A stretch of 64,000 nt of DNA. Origin: Podospora bellae-mahoneyi (taxonomy: Eukaryota > Ascomycota > Sordariomycetes > Sordariales > Podosporaceae). The position numbers were made by a program, and so were the translations under genes. This document shows positions 11,011 to 21,173 of the stretch, in pieces. The notes beneath the pieces were generated by a model. The model did not search any database, had not been told where the DNA came from, and saw only the letters and a program-made list of their open reading frames with translations. Every line of letters begins with the position of its first letter. Position 1 is the first letter of the stretch. The stretch lies in NCBI RefSeq assembly GCF_035222275.1, contig NC_085885.1, positions 2,046,001 to 2,110,000 of the forward strand, in the 5' to 3' direction.

Positions 11011-13590
11011 CTAATCATCAACCACCACAATGTGGCTCTGGGACTCGCCATCAGATAGCCCAGTGAGATCGGTAACGTCTCCCAACCCGCTGACAATGAC
11101 AGACGGCCTAGTCTCCGTCATGACAACAACATCATCCACGTCGATGACACCGTGGAGGTGTTGAATGACAGAAGAATTGGTCGCCTGCTGTGGCTCGTCC
11201 ACCGAGGGCCCAGGCGGGAGCCGGCTCTTCAGCTGGGCGGACGTATCGCCTTGCTCGTTCTTGACAGAATCTTGAGCCTGGTCCATCTCCATGGCATCGT
11301 CATCGCCCCCCTCACTCTCGGAGGGCATATCAATAAAGTCAATTGCCACTGGACGCTTGGCCTTGGTCCTGCAATAGACCTTCTTGCCCAAAAACATCTT
11401 GAAGAACAAGGGGATCAAGTCGTTCTTGTCCCTCTCTTCCTCAATCATTTGGCCGACTTGCTGTGGGTCAACTCGAATTCTGGGGGGCGGCGCATTGGCG
11501 ATACGAATAGGGGATCTCTCGAACTTGGGCACAATCAGCTGCGTTTTCTTCGGGGGCGTCTTCTTCTTATTATTCTTCTTCAAAATGGAGTGCTCGGGCT
11601 GCGCGTCTTCAGATGGCACATCATAATACGAAAGCCGTCCCTCCTCACGGGGGTCCGGGCTGACGGGCGGAGGCCTGCGGTTGGTGTAGACCTTGGTGGG
11701 GGGTTCGTCACCAACCGGCTTGTCTGGATCGAGATAACCCACGATGGAAGACTTCAAGTCACCCCAAGGACTGTCGTTCGTACCAGCCCTTCCCCCAATA
11801 GACACGTTGCTCTCTGGGTCATCATCTGCACGCCGAGACTTGCGGCCCCTCGTCCCACGGCGGTGAGGTCTCGAGGCCAAATAGTCATCATCGTCAAACT
11901 CACTGTCCATACTGCGATGTCGCTTGTGGGAGCGGGGCTCGGGTCGGTAGGAGTCTATGACGGAATCTCGGATGGTATCACTGACGACTCTCCGAGGCGC
12001 GTCACGCTCAGTTTGACCGTTGCGCGAGCCTTTCGAAGGCTTCCGCGGGCAGTCATCAATATAGTGATCTGCCTGTTTTCCACAAAAATTGCAAGTGTAG
12101 TCCTCGGGTGCTTTGACGGCATATCGCCAGTCCCCGTTCGTTGGGCAATCTTGAATAAGATGGCCTAATAGGGTTAACATCAGTAATATCATACCTGGGG
12201 GTTCATACTTACCACGCACGTTGCAACGGTTGCACACATAGTTTCCCGGTATGGTAAACTCCTTGTCACCCTTGGTAGCCAATTTGGCGTTTCCCACGTC
12301 AACCGGGCTCTCACCGTACTCCAAAACTAGCTCAGTTTGCGCGGCCTTTTTCTTTTTCTTCTTCGTTCTGGCCAACGCCCAGTCATCACCGAACACCATT
12401 CGGTTGGAACCGGTAAGAAAGGAGAGATCCTTGCCTTTCTCCTTCTCCTTCTCCTTCTCCTTCTCCTTCTCCTTCTCCTTCTCCTTCTCCTTCTCCTTCT
12501 CCTTCTCCTTCTCCTTCTCCTTCTCCTTCTCCTTCTCCTTCTGCTTCTCCTTCTGCATCTGCCTCTGCTTCTCCACCTGCTCCCATTTTTCCCACTCCTG
12601 CTCCTGCTTTTTTTTCTCTCTCTGCCTCACCAAGTCTTCCATGGCCATTGGATTTGCTCCTGATAAAAACGGCAAATCGGGGCAGGAAGGATCAAATGTG
12701 TTACTCTTGCCCTGTCTTCCTGTTCCCGTTCGAATGCAGTCAGCAGCGGGAACTACCTTTTCAATCAGCTCTCCAGGCTCAGGAGCAGCCTCTCGAGAAA
12801 ACTTCATCCTATCAGGATGCATGCGGCCATACATGATCTCGGGAGCAGGAGAGGAGTGGCCCACCGAGACAGATGCAGCCCTATCCGGGTGCATATGAGC
12901 CAATGTTGGCGGCGGAGCATCATGTTTCGGAGACTCTCGTGGTGTGCTGACAAGAGCCCTTCTTCCAGGATGGATATAATCGCTCATGTCTCCTTCAAAG
13001 GCAGCGGTAGAGTCATTGCGGGCCGGTGGGTCTGACAGTCTTCTATCCGGATGGGTGTAATCGTTTGTTGACTTTGAAGGGTCAGGGCCAGCAACAATCC
13101 TCAGGACTGACACCCGCCGATTGAGATGCTTGTGTTCATCCATGGGCTTGGACAAACTGCCCGAGGGCTTTTGAATCTTTTGAGTTGTTGAAGATTTGGA
13201 TGGAGCTGGGGGCAGCGAGGCCGTAGTCCTGATTAGTTCCCGCAACTCAGTTTCCACGATGTGAAGACGTCTCGCGTCGAGAGGGTGCTCTGAGACGTGG
13301 GTCTGCTCTAGCTCGACAAAACCATCAATGATGGTCTGGTCGTCAATGCGGCAGCTCTTGAGCAGCTGATACCACTCTTTGAGTTCGGATTCAGCGCTTG
13401 ATGGGTTGGACACGTCCTTGTCAATTAGGCGTTCGATAAGCCATATGACAAAGCTGTTGAGGGTACGCTGTTTGTTGACCTTGACAGGAAATGCCCGGCC
13501 GAGAGACTCAAAGAGCTTACGGGCGGAGGGACATTTGCGAAAATCACCAAGTGGCGGTTCACCCTGGTTCTTCTTCTTACTCTTGCCCAT
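11011..13590 (-). CDS. Zinc-knuckle (CCHC) protein with KE repeat; function unknown
   Basis: An 843-residue protein in two exons; intron 12165-12212 (48 nt, GTAAGT donor, TAG acceptor) is removed. The start at 13590 (MGKSKKKNQGEPP) is preferred; the frame stays open to 13824. Residues about 15-125 form a helical, globular-looking N-terminal domain. Residues 151-267 hold five spaced copies of a short HPDRR-like motif. A long KE repeat follows, then two knuckles: CNRCNVRGHLIQDC (C-x2-C-x4-H-x4-C) and CNFCGKQADHYIDDC (one residue longer before His). The C-terminal third is disordered and ends with two acidic-flanked hydrophobic patches (VIDVDDVVVM and IVVVDD) resembling SUMO-interacting motifs. 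Zinc knuckles bind single-stranded nucleic acid or proteins, so an RNA- or SUMO-linked role is possible, but no named family is recognised. The intron lies inside knuckle 1. Confidence 0.8.
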   Translation of the reverse strand: MGKSKKKNQGEPPLGDFRKCPSARKLFESLGRAFPVKVNKQRTLNSFVIWLIERLIDKDVSNPSSAESELKEWYQLLKSCRIDDQTIIDGFVELEQTHVSEHPLDARRLHIVETELRELIRTTASLPPAPSKSSTTQKIQKPSGSLSKPMDEHKHLNRRVSVLRIVAGPDPSKSTNDYTHPDRRLSDPPARNDSTAAFEGDMSDYIHPGRRALVSTPRESPKHDAPPPTLAHMHPDRAASVSVGHSSPAPEIMYGRMHPDRMKFSREAAPEPGELIEKVVPAADCIRTGTGRQGKSNTFDPSCPDLPFLSGANPMAMEDLVRQREKKKQEQEWEKWEQVEKQRQMQKEKQKEKEKEKEKEKEKEKEKEKEKEKEKEKEKEKEKEKGKDLSFLTGSNRMVFGDDWALARTKKKKKKAAQTELVLEYGESPVDVGNAKLATKGDKEFTIPGNYVCNRCNVRGKYEPPGMILLMLTLLGHLIQDCPTNGDWRYAVKAPEDYTCNFCGKQADHYIDDCPRKPSKGSRNGQTERDAPRRVVSDTIRDSVIDSYRPEPRSHKRHRSMDSEFDDDDYLASRPHRRGTRGRKSRRADDDPESNVSIGGRAGTNDSPWGDLKSSIVGYLDPDKPVGDEPPTKVYTNRRPPPVSPDPREEGRLSYYDVPSEDAQPEHSILKKNNKKKTPPKKTQLIVPKFERSPIRIANAPPPRIRVDPQQVGQMIEEERDKNDLIPLFFKMFLGKKVYCRTKAKRPVAIDFIDMPSESEGGDDDAMEMDQAQDSVKNEQGDTSAQLKSRLPPGPSVDEPQQATNSSVIQHLHGVIDVDDVVVMTETRPSVIVSGLGDVTDLTGLSDGESQSHIVVVDD
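12436..12540. repeat. Hexanucleotide tandem repeat coding for a Lys-Glu tract
   Basis: About 17 near-perfect copies of a 6-nt unit (CTCCTT on this strand, AAGGAG on the coding strand) encode an alternating Lys-Glu tract in the zinc-knuckle protein. The unit length keeps the frame whatever the copy number, so length variation between strains is expected. A charged single helix is the likely structure. Confidence 0.9.
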
Positions 13591-14360
13591 TCTTTCCAAA
13601 CAGGAGACACGGGCTCCTTGAGCAAGTAGACCGGCAGGCTTCCGCAATGTGGCAGCCTTAAGGCCGGGAACAAACGGCCCTCTGCGAGTTTCCTGTAGCC
13701 GTGCAAGAGGATGGGTCAGTTTCGGTATTTGCACATGTGTTCGTGAATTTGTCCTGAAAAGTACCTCTCGAAAGGACCAGAATATTGTCGGCCAGGGGCT
13801 GCGAGTAATTGCAATGAATCGCAAGCCCCTGGAGAAGAGAGTTGACCAGGTGCTACGATCGACCCGAGATCAGAAAACCAGTAAAACCAAGCTGCGACCC
13901 GTTCAGCAGATTGGCTTGTTTGACAGTTCTTGGTCGAGACAAAAGAAGCTGGGTACCTAAAAGAGCGGTTTTGGTTGATCAGTACTCACGCAGGTAGCCG
14001 AAGAAAAGATGGGTGGAAGATGTTGATTTGAAGGAAACCATCAGTGGTGCAGATGGAAGCATTTGACAAGTCCCGTTCCTGTGACGTGTTTTGTGTTGAA
14101 TTTCCCAGAAAATAAGGCAGGAGCGAAGGGTTACTGTTGTGTGCATCCCGTTACAAACGGAAGGAGCAGCTCAAGGTCACATCTAACGCAATTATCACAG
14201 CACCTGGATGCTCCATAGGTAATTATTCCACCTGAAGGGTGTTGTTCTCTGTCAAAGAAATAAAATTGCATGATAGGAATGAGCAACAGATATCCCAAAA
14301 CCAACCCGCCAAGCTCCCGAGCCCAAGGAAGTAGTATACACATGAAAAGGGGGCTAGAAA
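13591..14360. other. Region between ist1 and the zinc-knuckle gene
   Basis: About 770 bases holding the 3' flank of ist1 and the leader/promoter of the zinc-knuckle gene. The zinc-knuckle frame stays open to 13824, so part of this could be a 5' coding extension. I see no other gene. Confidence 0.45.
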
Positions 14361-15342
14361 TCACCTCTTCAGCTGTGCAAACCTCTTTGCAAGCTCATCC
14401 AGATCTGGAACCCCATCCCCTTTCTGCTCCGAAGGCTTTCTTGTCACAGCAGCCGGCTTCTTGGTTGGTGTTGTCAACTCCTGTCTGTTGAGAGTGACTT
14501 TGGGGTGGATGTTATCAGTGGAAGCACTAGGAGGATTGACATGAAGCGGGATAGCCGGCCCAAAAGATCTTGGGGGTGTAGCTTTGCTCAGGTCTTCCTG
14601 TGCCATGAGCTCAGCAGCAGCTTCCTCATCCACACCAACCAGCGGTTCCTCCAACACTCTTTGTGCCTGGCCCCCACTTGGGTTCTCATCATCATCATCA
14701 TCCATAAAGTCAGGAGGATCCCCCAGCTCCTTATTCTTCCCTTTTGGCCAGTCAACGCCGTATGCCCGCGCAATCTCCTCAAGGTAGCCCTGCACCAGCT
14801 CCTCTTTTGGTGGTGTGACGCTCAGCTTCTTGACCACCCCTTCGCTTACTTTCCCGTCGCTGTTTTCTGTAGCCTGTAGCACAAATTCTTTCCCAAACTT
14901 CTCGGCCAATAACGTCCTCACTGTTTGGAGCTCTTTTATTTCTGTCTTGGGAGCGGCGTAGATGATGGACTTGACAGCCTCTTCAAGGCCGGGATCGCAT
15001 GTTGGTGATGCCTCTAGCAAGCCAGCGCGGGCTAGTAGAAGCTCGCAGTAGAGTTCTAGGATTTCGTGGAGCTCGGTGATGATGTCGGATCTGATGATGT
15101 TCTCGACGCGGATTCGGGCCGAATCAACCTTGTTCTGCTCGAGGAGCTGGGCCATGGCTCTACGCTGGGTCTTTGCAAGGGCCTCGTCACGCTTTTGAAC
15201 CATACGAAGGCGGGCTATGGCTAGTTTGAGCTGGACTTTGATTTTGGTCTGGTGGTGACCTGTTAGATACTCGTTTTACTTGCGATGCAAGGTGACAAGG
15301 AAGGAGCCATACCACAAGGACCGGGGATGTTGGAGGAGGCAT
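14361..15342 (-). CDS. ist1: IST1-like regulator of Vps4/ESCRT-III
   Basis: Two exons, 15313-15342 and 14361-15248, encode 305 residues. The first exon supplies MPPPTSPVLV and the second continues TKIKVQLKLAIARLRMVQKR, reproducing the basic first helix of the Ist1 domain. The 64-nt intron has a GTATGG donor and CACCACCAG acceptor. The Ist1 domain (about residues 5-175) keeps ARIRVENIIRSD and the following helices. Ist1 proteins bind Did2/CHMP1 and Vps4 and tune ESCRT-III disassembly at multivesicular endosomes. After the domain comes an acidic linker with a DDDDD run and a C-terminal helix ending DELAKRFAQLKR, which resembles a MIT-interacting (MIM1-type) motif. The gene is divergent from spt3, with about 730 bases between the starts. 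Confidence 0.93.
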
Positions 15343-16073
15343 TTCGGTACCTGGACTGGCTCAGTGTCCACGGGAAGGGTAGGAAACAGGAGATCTTGGA
15401 GTAGGCGAGAACTGGGTGAGGTCTGATATCAATGAACAAGGCTCCAGGCTCCAGTATTCTGAATAGGGAGAGGTTGCGAATGCGCAAGGCGGGATGCGGC
15501 TGAGAGCTTGGTTGCTGATGGTGGGGTTGGAAGTGCGTTGCATGCGGGGTATCACGCTAATCAGCCGTTAACAGTTTGCGACAGGGTCTTGGCTGTCGTC
15601 GTTGTGGAGTCAATCTCCATACATGTCCATCTTGACAGCAGTTGGCCCGTGCGTTCTTCAACCTCATGTCTTGAGACGTAGGTAGAGAGCAGCTTGACCA
15701 GTGCCTCATGGGGTGTGAGAGGAATCAAGGCATGCAAAAATAAAGACATTTAAACAGCTTTCTTTCAATAGCAACTTTCAAGTTCAATCTCAACAGATAA
15801 TTGAGCTCCTGAAGCTCACAGTCACGTGGGATATGTGGTCCGTGCCAGATATCAACGGCTTGTTGGAGCCTCGCGCTTGGCAACTTATTCCCGCCAGTCA
15901 ACACCTGTCCAGCATTGACAGCAACATATCTATTTCTTGTTTAACATCACGGTAGACCTTCATCGCTTCCAAATTCTCTACATCATAGCCATAATTACCT
16001 TTCGTTGGAAACAGCTTTTTGGAAGACATCAACAACCATTCAACACCGTTAATCCATCCTTCAAACCATCAAA
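15343..16073. other. Shared upstream region of ist1 and spt3
   Basis: A divergent promoter region of about 730 bases. No coding frame with family resemblance lies here. A minus frame at 15361-15555 overlaps the ist1 leader and is not convincing. Confidence 0.5.
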
Positions 16074-19000
16074 ATGGCGGACAAAGATAAACAGTACAAG
16101 TATCGTCAAGAGATACAGCAGGTTAGTTATGACTCTCTTTTTTGTTTGCTAGGTTATATGACAAGTTGGGAAGTGGATGGAATGGACTGGGCGGGAAATG
16201 GATTGGGTTGATGGAGAAAGGACATCATGCGGGCATTGAGCATCGATTCAGGGACAAGAGCTGGATGCAGCAAGACGGCCTGACAGAGGGGATAGCCGGG
16301 CAGGGAATACATAAAGCCAGATGATGTGACAAGTCACATTTGAAGGGGATAAAGAGATGGTACTCTCTGTCAACAGCGCGGTGAGAAATTTATTGGGAAT
16401 GGGTATCTTATGACTTGGAAGATCTCTTGACTCCGGAGGGGTCTGTGGGGGGATGTCAGGATAACTGGTGCTGGCCCCAACAGCTTTCATGTCTCTCACA
16501 GTGAAAGTCATGATGGGGGTGAAAACAGCTATAGCGGTATTGCTCCCGGGCAGCGGGCGACGACATTCTGGGCCATGGCAACGGCAATGGCAACGGCAAC
16601 GGCAACACTACATAAGTTCCCATGTTTTGTTCTACTCACATAATGACGCTTCCCTCAACCACTTTTCGACACGAGAAACCCAGAAGAAAAGACATCGAGG
16701 TAGTCATAATGATCAACACTTCTCCCTCCAAACAGCCTGGTAAAAAGGGGCAGTCAGGTTGCCCACCCATGACGGAGCTGCCGCCCGCTCACCTTTCTTT
16801 GCCGACGCCAGGAAACTCGCGACTACCTCCCCTGAACGCTCAACCTGGATGGAGAGCATCCGCTCCTGAGCACCCTTCTCGCCGGGCAGCACCACTTGCG
16901 AACCCAACACACGGTCCTACCGTGAGCAAGATTCTTGCTCCCTCTTGGACCAATTTACAGGCAGAGCAGCCACAGCAAGAGGTGCGGCTACAAAAGACAG
17001 AAGAGGCACTGCTGCTTGAGAAGAGAGACCAGCTTCTTTGCCGGATCGAGCAGCTTGAGATTGAGATTGAACAATGAAAACTGCCAACCTCGCCAAAGTC
17101 GAAATCCCAAGAGTTGCAGCCACAGGCCATTTCTCAAGAGAACCCATCGGAGTTAGTGCCAGAGCTGTCTTCCTTGCAGCCAGAGCTGTGAACTCAAGAG
17201 AGATCACCTGCACCAGAGTCGCAGCCCGCAGCCATTTCTGCGACTTTTCAGGAGCAACCATCAGAGTCGAAACCTCAAGACTCATCACCACACTCTGAGT
17301 TGCAGCAAACAGTTAAGGAACTCGAGATCTCGAAACAAGAATTGCCAGTCTTACAGCCGGAGTCGACACTCCAAGAAATCTTGCTGCATCCTGTGCCAGA
17401 GTCGCAGCTGTCACCACAGTCACAAGGGGCGCAGCCAGAGGTCATGCCACGAAAGATGCTGCCCAAAGAAATCCCAGAGTTTTATACAGCCCATCAACTT
17501 CAACTAGTGCCGCCTCGTCAAGTACCAGAGGTGCAGCCACAGCTTGAGAAGCAGCCTGGGCCTGAAAGGCAACCCGAGCCAGAGCCGCAGCAGTTGCGAC
17601 CCATTCCGATGCTTCAGTCAGAGCAACCTCGTGATTTTGCCCCCCATCGAGGAAATGAGCAGGTCCAGCAGCAGAATGATGGCCAGTTCATGAAAGGGGC
17701 GACCCCCCCGACTCGACAGCAACAGGAAGATGACACCTCCATGTACTTTCAAGCCTCCCTTCACGAGCTCTATCCCGTCAGGCTCGTCAATCCGCGGTGC
17801 GCCAAATTCAAGAAAGTGTTTCAGAGGCCACACTTCTTCATCCCATCCCCGAGTTATGCAATCGGATACACTCCTGTGCCGCCACCGCAGCCCGGAGCTG
17901 CTACTGGTAGTACTGCTGTCGATGACTCCGCGCCCCCTGTCATTGACGTCCCGCGCTCTGCAGTCAAAGAAGCCATTGCCAGTCGTAACGACGTCTTCAA
18001 GGGAAACCCCGCGCTGTTTGACGAGGTCATGATGAATGGCCAACCACTTGACCTTAGTGGCTACGACCTTGAGCAGAATGAGGAAGGCACTGCCAATTTG
18101 ATCCCGCTTAACCTTGACCCGGCTGCGTTTACGCTCAAGGATTTCCTCACTCGGCCTGATCCGATGGAAACGGGGAAGGGGAAAGAGGGGGGGACTGGAC
18201 GGGAGGGGGAGAGGGAGGAGGTTGCTTTTGAGGTTGAAATTGATCCCAGCGACTGGATTGCTGACATTGTTACCAAGATGATGTACGTCTCTGGTGAGAC
18301 GGGCGAGCCATCGGCCGAGACGACGGGGATTATCGAGGATATCGTGAGGCAGCAGGTTATTGAGATTGTGAGTTTGTGTCCATTCAATGTATCTCCCCTC
18401 CGAACTAACCACCGTCCCAGCTCCGCAACTGCACCGAACTCGCCGCCCGCCGCGGCGCCCGCGCGATCACTATTAATGACCTGATTTTCCAAATCCGTGA
18501 TGACGCCCCAAAGGTTTCCCGTCTGCGGACATTCCTCTCCTGGAAAGACGTCCGCAAAAACGTCAAGGATTCCGACGACAAGGGAGGAGAGGGTGATCTT
18601 GGTGCGGGTGAAGACCCCGTCGGTGGTGTAGTTCCCGGCGGACCAGTCGACGACACGGCCAAAAAGAACAAGAAAGCCAAAGTCGGCCTCCCCTGGGAAC
18701 CATCGTCTTATTTCGCTGTCGAAGTCCCAGAGAGAGAAGACGAAGAAGACGAGGAGGAAGAGGAAATGAACCACATCACCCTCCAGCGCCTCCGCAAGGC
18801 AGACGAGCGGACCAAGGCCATGACGCGAGAGGAATACGTCACCTGGTCTGAGTTTCGCCAAGCATCGTTTACGTACCGCAAGGGAAAGAGATTTAGGGAA
18901 TGGGCGGGTTTTGGGATCGTGACGGATAGCAAGCCAAGTGATGATATTGTGGATATTTTGGGGTTTTTGACGTTTGAGATGGTGCAGACGCTGACGGAGG

Positions 19001-19263
19001 AGGCGTTGAAGATCAAGGAGAATGAGGACCAGCATAGGGAGAGGACGGGAGGGGGGGAGCAGGCGGCGGGGAATGCGGCGAAGAAGAGGAAGATGGGGGG
19101 GTTGGGTGGGGGGTTGTTTGATCCGCCTAGTGAGGGGAGGACGCCGGTTGAGCCGAGGCATATTCAAGAGGCTTTTAGGAGGCTGCAGGGACGGAGTAAG
19201 AAGAGTAGGGCTATGTTGAACGGGACGAGGATTCAGCAGAGGACGAATTTGAGGTTGTTTTAG
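16074..19263 (+). CDS. spt3: SAGA complex subunit Spt3
   Basis: Three exons: 16074-16121, 18278-18367 and 18421-19263, giving 326 residues, the normal fungal length. Exon 1 encodes [16 protein letters not shown] and exon 2 continues [14 protein letters not shown]; the join reproduces the conserved start of Spt3 exactly. Exon 3 carries [20 protein letters not shown] and a second histone-fold pair after an acidic stretch (DEEDEEEEE), ending RTNLRLF. Spt3 uses two intramolecular histone folds to contact TBP within SAGA and help place it at promoters. Oddities: intron 1 is 2156 nt, very long for this genome, and holds a long open frame. Its donor is GTTAGT and its acceptor is AAG, placed 15 bases after a good branch site (GCTGAC). 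Intron 2 is an ordinary 53 nt. The C-rich to G-rich coding switch occurs near 18850. Confidence 0.88.
16577..16606. repeat. GGCAAC hexanucleotide repeat in spt3 intron 1
   Basis: Five tandem 6-nt units (ggcaac, one changed to ggcaat), located just before the long intronic frame begins. Confidence 0.8.
16709..18277 (+). pseudogene. Pro/Gln-rich open frame nested in spt3 intron 1, in phase with exon 2
   Basis: One reading frame runs from an ATG at 16709 to the spt3 exon 2 boundary, broken only by TGA at 17075 and TGA at 17189. The part after 17191 is open for over 1 kb and passes without a shift into MMYVSGETG of spt3. The predicted protein is rich in Pro, Gln and Glu at first and has a coiled-coil-like stretch (about 16990-17074). 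It becomes more globular after 17740, with [34 protein letters not shown] and [16 protein letters not shown] do not recognise a family. It could be (a) a decayed gene or gene fragment inserted in the intron, (b) an alternative 5' exon giving an N-terminally extended Spt3, or (c) a separate nested gene. The two stops favour decay of the upstream third; the open 3' part could still be used from the ATG at 17300. Confidence 0.45.
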
Positions 19264-21173
19264 GGGGAGGATGGGGGTGTTTTTGTGGGCTTTGGACGAT
19301 ACGGGGGAGGAAATCCTTGCGTTCTGGTTTCCGCGGTGTCGTCTCTATGACTTGGAGGGGGGTTGATGGAAGATTGGATGGGTTGAACAGCGGAGGAAAT
19401 TCTTGTGTTTTGGTATCCCTGCCACCTAGTAATGGAAGATGGGGGAGGTAGGATGAGGTATGGAGTTTTTCGTTGTAGCGTTACGTTGGGGGGTTTTGTA
19501 CTTTTCACTGTTTTATATGGAGTTTGGGGCATGGATAGAGTTTAGGGGAATGTTTCTGGGTTGATAATAGCCTTGTTGTCTTGTTTACAAGACGTAGTTA
19601 GATGATTAAATAGATGCATTATCTTTATAAACTTTCTCGTGCTATGCTGAGGTAGATATGAGATGGCTATGTTTGGATATTGGTAGGGTGTTATAGTGAA
19701 TTTCGTCCGAGCTTGAGTTTTAAGATTTTCGTTTGCAAGCGTTGCTGTATGGAAACTCTTGAGGGCCTCTGATTCTCTTCAGCCATCTACTCTATTGCAA
19801 ACCCTCTTTAGGCCTCTGCTAGCTTTGCCAGCTCACCGGCTCACAAGCGCTCCACCGGAAGCCAACAGCCATGTACTACAACCCGCAAAGATTGCCTGAC
19901 CGGGTCTGGTCCAGGGACTCACGAAATTGCACCACGGCTGCAATACCTCTGGACCAGGCGCCTTCCTCGTTCGCGAGCGCTGCTGACTTGAGGTGTCGCG
20001 AGCTTACCTTTTATATCCGTACAGGATCTTCCCATGGAAATATGGGAGCCCGCAAGAATATTACGACAGCCCTCGAACCGGCGTCGACTGGCCCCTAAAA
20101 TATCACCCCAATAAATCCGTACCTACCAGTGCCAGCGCCAGTACAGCCCCCATCACGTTGATGACCGGCGGCTCTCTGGTGGCGCTTCGAGGCGGAGTGT
20201 CCACCTGAAAGACGAGAAACAAACTCAACAGCAACGAGTACATCGAAGGACAGGTTTAGGATCCCGGGTCCGGACGTATTACCGTAGTAAACCACCAGAG
20301 ACAGCGTTGAACTCCCTATCAGTCTTTCTATATTCGCCGTGACTAGATGTGTGTGGGTGTGCAGGAGGAGATATATGAGTTTTGCAATAGAGATGTGAGA
20401 GGACTGCCCACCTACCTTTGGTCAGCTGCCACGCCACATCCTCATCAGAGCTTTTGGCCTTGAGACCTATCAACTTCCTAATTCCTCTTGGCCAGTCCCC
20501 TTTTTGCAAATCTAGATAGATGGTTATCTACCAAAACTTTCGGTAAGAGTTGTCTAGGTTCTTGATCAAGACTTGTCCTAGCTTGAACAAAATGTCTACT
20601 AGTCGGCCCTATAGACTTCCCCCATTCCAATTCCAGTAATAAACCACCCATTTCCCCCTAATCTAAAAGCTCAAAATTCTACCCCCAAGTCTAACTCGTA
20701 TTTACCCCAGCCCTAGATCCCTCCAACCCTCCCCAGCCTAGTCTACACAACTTCCAATCTTCCAACTATAACTGTCCAGATCAATAATCCCCTCTATCAA
20801 CCCACACGACTTCCCTTCCTTATCACTATCAACCATTAGACCAACCGAGACAAATGGATAGCCACAAACTCAGTATACCCCCCAACGTTAGGTTAATCCC
20901 ATCTTCCGCCCCACTGTAACCATTGGACGGTGTTGCTGTTGATTTATTTCGAGTCTTGGGGGCATTTATGATGGTTTTGTCACGGTGACATGGCAAGTTG
21001 GGTTGCTGTCATAGGGATTTCCGGAGGATTTCTATTGAATCTGAAAATGCTTTCCATGGCTGTAAACATACACAAATTACATGCCTGTTTAGATTTGTTC
21101 TCAGCAATACACATACGTTACCATTTATTTCCTCAGTAAGCCTTTACAGCCCTATCCAGTCCAGACCCTTCCA
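19264..21173. other. Long convergent region between spt3 and pms1
   Basis: About 1.9 kb with no supported gene. It contains a diverged 27-nt direct repeat (19306-19332 and 19392-19418). On the minus strand, 20095-20630 shows several short protein-like stretches in shifting frames. The area 20580-20900 is AT-richer and C-skewed on this strand. The 3' untranslated ends of both neighbours should lie here. Confidence 0.5.

Noticed and set aside
11152-12898. Two long plus-strand frames antisense to the zinc-knuckle gene
   Set aside because: Both are shadows; the second reads the KE repeat as poly-Leu or Phe-Ser and has no independent coding features.
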